From an uncultured Lachnospiraceae bacterium (GTDB lineage: Bacteria > Bacillota > Clostridia > Lachnospirales > Lachnospiraceae): DNA of 64,000 nucleotides. The notes beneath the pieces are model-generated. The model was not told where the DNA came from. It made no database searches and saw only the letters and a program-made list of their open reading frames with translations. Of the stretch, positions 60,111 to 64,000 are shown in pieces. Where the stretch lies: assembly GCA_910586705.1 (NCBI GenBank), contig CAJUJK010000001.1, forward strand, positions 2,244-66,243, written 5' to 3'. How positions within the stretch are numbered: position 1 is the stretch's first letter; every line of letters starts with the position of its first letter. The position numbers and the translations under genes are program-made.

Positions 60111-62642
60111 ATGAACCGGATTTTAAATAAAAAACAGGCCATTTGCGGCACAGTCTGGATATTGGTGGCATGCGCGGCGCTTGTTCTCTGGCCGCTTCGT
60201 CTGATTCAGGAGGAAGTGCGGGCGGCAAGCAGCAGGCAGCAGGCGGTGGTTTCTGAAGAGGTCACCGCGGATTATGTGGTGCAGCAGAGATTTATTGCCC
60301 AGTATGACAGGCTGAAGGAAATAGAAATTTATCTGGCGGACAGAGTGGAGGGCGAGAAGCTGAATTTTGCCGTCCGGGACGCTTCCATGCAGACGCTGAT
60401 GCAGCAGGTGATCGATACCGGGGATATGGAGACATTTCCCGGCTACCTTAAGGTGCAGGTGAACATCGACACGGAAGTGGGACGGGATTACTACTTTTTA
60501 CTGCAGGGAGTGGAATCCGCTTTTCGCGTTGCCTACGCCGATAACACAGGGGATAACATCAATATTTATATCGGCGCGCTCTATTATGGCGATGTGGAGG
60601 ACACGGAGCGGTGCATGATTGCGGACTATGTCTACGAGGTGCCCCTGCGCAAGGGAAAGACGCTCGTACTGTATGCGGCATTTCTTCTTGCGGGCGTGCT
60701 TGTGTCCTGCTTTACCACGCTTTATTATAAGAAACGTCCCGGGCGGAACACGCTGCTTACGGTGGAACGCGCCATGCGCTTTACCTTAAATCCGCTTATT
60801 GCGGCGGCGGCGGTGGCGGCGGCAGTTGCGATCGGACCGTGTCATCTTTTTACGACGGATATCTATTCCATCCTGTTTTATGAGACGGGGGTGGTTTTCG
60901 CGGCAGCGGCGGCGTTCTATGCGGTGAATCACGACAGAACGGGGCTTGCTTCAGACAGGACGGTTCTGGCGGTGATCAGGGAACGGTGGCAGGATGACCT
61001 GCAGTCCGTCATGTTTGCCGGAGCGATCTGGGGATGCTGTAATTACATGAATGCGCTGTATGAAATCCATCATACGGTGGCTTACAGACAGGTGCTCATT
61101 TTCTTCGCGCTTGCGCTGATTGTGACTTACCAGAAAAGGGAACTTTTCTGCTGGAGCAATCTGATCTACGGCGTGGCGGCTGCGGTGATTGCGCCCATGT
61201 ATTACCGGGACGCGCTGGCGGCGCTGGTCGAAAAGAGTGTGCAGGCAGGACTGGCGGAGCCGGACGAGCTGGAGCTGAAGGCGCTTAAGCTGACAGTCTG
61301 GGCTGGTGTCCTCGCGGGAATTGTGATCCTGAACACCTTGAAACTGCTTTTTATGAGGAAAATAAAAAGGATTTCCATACCCTATGGCATTCTTGTCGCC
61401 GCGTTTTTCGCGCTGCTGATCCTTTACCGGAATACGAGAGGATGGTGCATTTTCCTCGTCTGCTGTTTTACGCTTTACTATATGCGGATGGCTGCGGGTG
61501 TAAAAAGGACAGTTTTGCTGCACAATATAGTAAACGGCATTCTGCTGCACTTTGTTCTGACGGTGGGTTATTGTCTGCTGCACAGACCTTATATGTATTT
61601 TCAGTATTACCGCTATCCGTTCCACTTCCATACGGTGACGATTTCAGCCGTATATCTGGCTCTGGCGGTGTGCGCGGCGCTGGTCAAATTTCTGGATGCC
61701 TACGGGCGGAAACCTTCTTTGGCAGGAACCTATAAGGAACTGGCGGTGCTTGGCATATCCGCCATGTATCTGCTGTTTACGCTTTCACGGACCGGGTATC
61801 TCGCCATCTTTGTGACGGCGGTTGTGGTGATTCCCGTTGCTTTCTTTTCCGGGAAGACGCTTTCGATGCGGGAGAAGGGGCGTCGTTTTTGGCGGGGCGT
61901 GGGGCTGATGGCGCTTGCCGTTATCATAAGTTTTCCCGTGATGTTTACGGCGCAGAGAACGCTTCCTGCCGTGGCGGCGGATATCAGGTCGCATGAGATC
62001 GAGGAGTTTCCTTCGGAGCTGGTGCACGGCAGAGATATGGATTCCTACTACTATATCACGGTGGAACGCTTCATCCAGACTTTTCAGATGAAGGTGCTTG
62101 GCATTCCGCAGGAAAAGTGTCTGAACGCGTTCCTTTATTTCAGCAAGGCGGACGGGGAGTCGGAGTACAGAAGTCCCTATCTGGAAAACGGTGGCAGGAT
62201 ACTGCTGGCGTCCGCGGAAGATCTGGCGGCGGCTGCGGAGGCGGAGGATGAAGAGTCCTACACAAACGGCAGGTTATATATATTTGCACGCTATTACGAA
62301 AGACTGAATAGAGTGGGGCATGACGATATGGGCGTTATGGAGCCGGACGGCAATTATCTGGCACATGCGCACAATATTTACTTACAAGTGGCATATGACC
62401 ACGGTATTTTTGTGGGATGTGTGTTCCTTCTTCTGGGAATCGGGACGCTTGTGCAGGCGGTTTTCTATTATCGGAGACACAGGGAGGACCGGGAGTGCGC
62501 GCTGTTTCCGCTTGCGCTTCTGCTTCTCTTTGCGGTGGCAGGGCTGACGGAGTGGATTTTTCACCCGTGCTGTCCCATCGCGCACTGTCTGCTTCTCGTG
62601 ATAGCGCCGCTGCTTGTGGATATACGAAAGGACGAAGCATAA
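60111..62642 (+). CDS. O-antigen ligase/polymerase family membrane protein
   Basis: 843 residues, larger than usual. One N-terminal helix and an extracytoplasmic domain (about 35-190) precede about twelve helices. LFTLSRTGYLAIFVTAVVVIPVAFFSG and GNYLAHAHNIYLQVAYDHGIFVGCVFLLLGIGTL are the Wzy_C-type motifs (R and HAHNxYLQ) of ligases and polymerases. The large loop between them (about 640-770) is the expected active-site loop. It could polymerise the glycan or join it to its acceptor. GAGGAAA precedes the ATG. Confidence 0.87.
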   Translation: MNRILNKKQAICGTVWILVACAALVLWPLRLIQEEVRAASSRQQAVVSEEVTADYVVQQRFIAQYDRLKEIEIYLADRVEGEKLNFAVRDASMQTLMQQVIDTGDMETFPGYLKVQVNIDTEVGRDYYFLLQGVESAFRVAYADNTGDNINIYIGALYYGDVEDTERCMIADYVYEVPLRKGKTLVLYAAFLLAGVLVSCFTTLYYKKRPGRNTLLTVERAMRFTLNPLIAAAAVAAAVAIGPCHLFTTDIYSILFYETGVVFAAAAAFYAVNHDRTGLASDRTVLAVIRERWQDDLQSVMFAGAIWGCCNYMNALYEIHHTVAYRQVLIFFALALIVTYQKRELFCWSNLIYGVAAAVIAPMYYRDALAALVEKSVQAGLAEPDELELKALKLTVWAGVLAGIVILNTLKLLFMRKIKRISIPYGILVAAFFALLILYRNTRGWCIFLVCCFTLYYMRMAAGVKRTVLLHNIVNGILLHFVLTVGYCLLHRPYMYFQYYRYPFHFHTVTISAVYLALAVCAALVKFLDAYGRKPSLAGTYKELAVLGISAMYLLFTLSRTGYLAIFVTAVVVIPVAFFSGKTLSMREKGRRFWRGVGLMALAVIISFPVMFTAQRTLPAVAADIRSHEIEEFPSELVHGRDMDSYYYITVERFIQTFQMKVLGIPQEKCLNAFLYFSKADGESEYRSPYLENGGRILLASAEDLAAAAEAEDEESYTNGRLYIFARYYERLNRVGHDDMGVMEPDGNYLAHAHNIYLQVAYDHGIFVGCVFLLLGIGTLVQAVFYYRRHREDRECALFPLALLLLFAVAGLTEWIFHPCCPIAHCLLLVIAPLLVDIRKDEA

Positions 62643-62656
62643 AAACGGATAATACT

Positions 62657-64000
62657 ATGGAAAAAACAAGAAAACCTTTTAACGCGAAACTGTTTTACAG
62701 ACGGACATGCCTGATTATATACGATGTTATCAGTATTGTTCTGGCAAGCTATGTGGCGATTTTGTGGCGCTATGATTTTCATCTTGATGAGATTCCGAGA
62801 CATTTCATGCAGCCCATCGAGCGTTTCCTGCCGGTCAACATTTTGATAACACTTGCTATTTTTTATGTGATGCGTCTTTACAACAGTCTGTGGGCTTTCG
62901 CGGGGGAGACGGAACTGCAGAATATCGTGGTGGGATGTGTGCTGTCCATGCTGGCGGGCGCGGTCGGACTGCAGTTTTTCAAGGTGACGACCCGGGCGGT
63001 GCCGAGGAGCTACTATCCGGCGTATATGGCGGTTCTGGTGGTCTGCATTTTCGCGAGCCGTTTCTCCTATCGGTTTTTCCGCGGTTTAAAGCATAAGCAG
63101 CAGAATAAGAAGAACCGGATTTCGGTTATGGTGATCGGCGCGGGCGAAGCGGCAAACCTGATCATCAAAGAGATCGTCAACAGCAATTTTTCCACCATGG
63201 TCATCAAATGTATCATCGATGACGACAAGGGCAAATGGGGGAGGTACATTCAGGGCATTAAGGTGGCGGGCGGCCGTGACAAAATCGTGGAGTGCGCGGA
63301 CATCTATGATGTGGACGAGATCATTGTGGCGATGCCCTCCGCGCCGCGGACGGAGATCCGGGAAATATTGGAAATCTGTAAGGATACGAACTGCAAGCTG
63401 CGCTCCCTTCCCGGTATGTACCAGCTTGTAAACGGCGAGGTCAATGTGAGCAAACTCCGGGATGTGGAACTGGAAGACCTGCTCGGCAGGGATCCTGTCA
63501 GCGTCGATCTGGATTCCATTCTTGGCTATGTGCAGGGAAAGGTGGTGCTTGTCACCGGCGGCGGCGGCTCCATAGGCAGCGAGCTTTGCAGGCAGATTGC
63601 GACCCACAGACCGAAACAGCTTGTGATTGTGGATATTTATGAGAACTCGGTCTATGATGTGCAGCAGGAACTGAAACAGAAGTACCCGGAACTGAATCTG
63701 ATGGTGCTCATTGCTTCCGTGCGCAACACGAACCGGATGAACTATATCTTTTCCAGATATAAGCCGGATATCGTATATCATGCTGCGGCGCACAAGCATG
63801 TACCGCTGATGGAGGACAGTCCCACTGAGGCGATCAAGAACAATGTGTTCGGCACCTTCAAGACCGCGCAGGCGGCGGCTATGAGCGGGGTGCGGCGGTT
63901 TGTTATGATCTCCACCGACAAGGCGGTGAACCCAACGAATATCATGGGTGCCAGCAAGCGTATCTGTGAGATGATCATCCAGACCTTTGACAAGCATTAC
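62657..64000 (+). CDS. CapD/PglF-like nucleoside-diphosphate-sugar dehydratase (partial)
   Basis: The first 448 codons; the gene runs off the right edge. Four membrane helices in residues 15-125 are followed by a Rossmann-like domain (SVMVIGAGEAANLIIKEI, about 155). A second SDR domain starts VVLVTGGGGSIGSELCRQI (near 296), with YHAAAHKHVPLMEDSPTEAIKNN and ISTDKAVNPTNIMGASKR. This matches the membrane-bound UDP-GlcNAc 4,6-dehydratases of the PglF/CapD type. It begins 14 bases after the ligase-like gene. It would supply a UDP-4-keto-6-deoxy sugar for bacillosamine- or FucNAc-type residues. Confidence 0.93.
   Translation, partial: MEKTRKPFNAKLFYRRTCLIIYDVISIVLASYVAILWRYDFHLDEIPRHFMQPIERFLPVNILITLAIFYVMRLYNSLWAFAGETELQNIVVGCVLSMLAGAVGLQFFKVTTRAVPRSYYPAYMAVLVVCIFASRFSYRFFRGLKHKQQNKKNRISVMVIGAGEAANLIIKEIVNSNFSTMVIKCIIDDDKGKWGRYIQGIKVAGGRDKIVECADIYDVDEIIVAMPSAPRTEIREILEICKDTNCKLRSLPGMYQLVNGEVNVSKLRDVELEDLLGRDPVSVDLDSILGYVQGKVVLVTGGGGSIGSELCRQIATHRPKQLVIVDIYENSVYDVQQELKQKYPELNLMVLIASVRNTNRMNYIFSRYKPDIVYHAAAHKHVPLMEDSPTEAIKNNVFGTFKTAQAAAMSGVRRFVMISTDKAVNPTNIMGASKRICEMIIQTFDKHY

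Noticed and set aside
1..64000. CRISPR arrays, tRNA and rRNA genes
   Set aside because: No regularly spaced repeats of 24-40 bases and no recognisable tRNA or rRNA conserved sequences were seen on either strand.

Overview
The window reads as a chromosomal segment from a Gram-positive, spore-forming member of Clostridia, most likely a Lachnospiraceae gut bacterium. This is inferred from a Spo0A effector-domain protein, a YerB-type DUF3048 lipoprotein, sigma-A-like promoters, GGAGG ribosome sites, Firmicutes-type MobL/TnpW mobile DNA and GC-rich chromosomal codon use. No rRNA, tRNA or CRISPR array was seen.

Region 1 (1 to about 9,240) is AT-richer accessory DNA. It holds the end of a response regulator and its sensor kinase, a small DUF6061-like protein, a polyprenyl diphosphate synthase, a DUF3847 protein and MobA/MobL relaxase with a hairpin-rich putative oriT between them, a nitroreductase, a PD-(D/E)XK (Rpn-like) transposase-family protein, and TnpW. 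Just after TnpW the element appears to cut into a resident gene: only about the first 26 codons remain, behind an S24/LexA-like gene that has lost its HTH domain. No recombinase gene is visible, so the element probably extends left of the window.

Region 2 (9,246-13,252) holds two lipoprotein genes converging on a strong terminator, then a TetR regulator and an MFS exporter that share three matching ACATACC-type palindromes.

Region 3 (13,360-64,000) is a very large surface-polysaccharide locus, almost all on the plus strand with overlapping genes. It contains rfbD; the GDP-L-fucose genes gmd and fcl; an orphan Spo0A DNA-binding-domain gene behind two 0A-box matches; GtrB-like, GT2 and GT4 glycosyltransferases; an initiating sugar-phosphate transferase; a Wzz-like protein; EpsG-like and O-antigen-ligase-like polymerases; an ABC flippase; GtrA; an acyltransferase; seven large polytopic GT-C-like membrane proteins; and a CapD-like dehydratase cut by the window end. 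Embedded in it is a near-complete pseudaminic acid pathway: pseB, pseC, a PseG domain fused to a PLP aminotransferase-like domain, pseF and pseI, with a GNAT protein as the only PseH candidate. A GT52-like transferase and an ATP-grasp enzyme follow it. A consensus promoter (TTGACA-17-TATAAT) at 33,119 starts the mtnA-pseB-pseC part.

Taken together, the locus should build fucose-type and pseudaminic-acid sugar nucleotides, assemble an undecaprenyl-linked glycan at the membrane, decorate it with lipid-linked sugars and acyl groups, export it and polymerise it. The orphan Spo0A-like protein is a candidate link to the sporulation programme. An AAA-ATPase/PD-(D/E)XK gene (42,117) with its own promoter and a complete-looking argC with its own promoter are outsiders within the locus.
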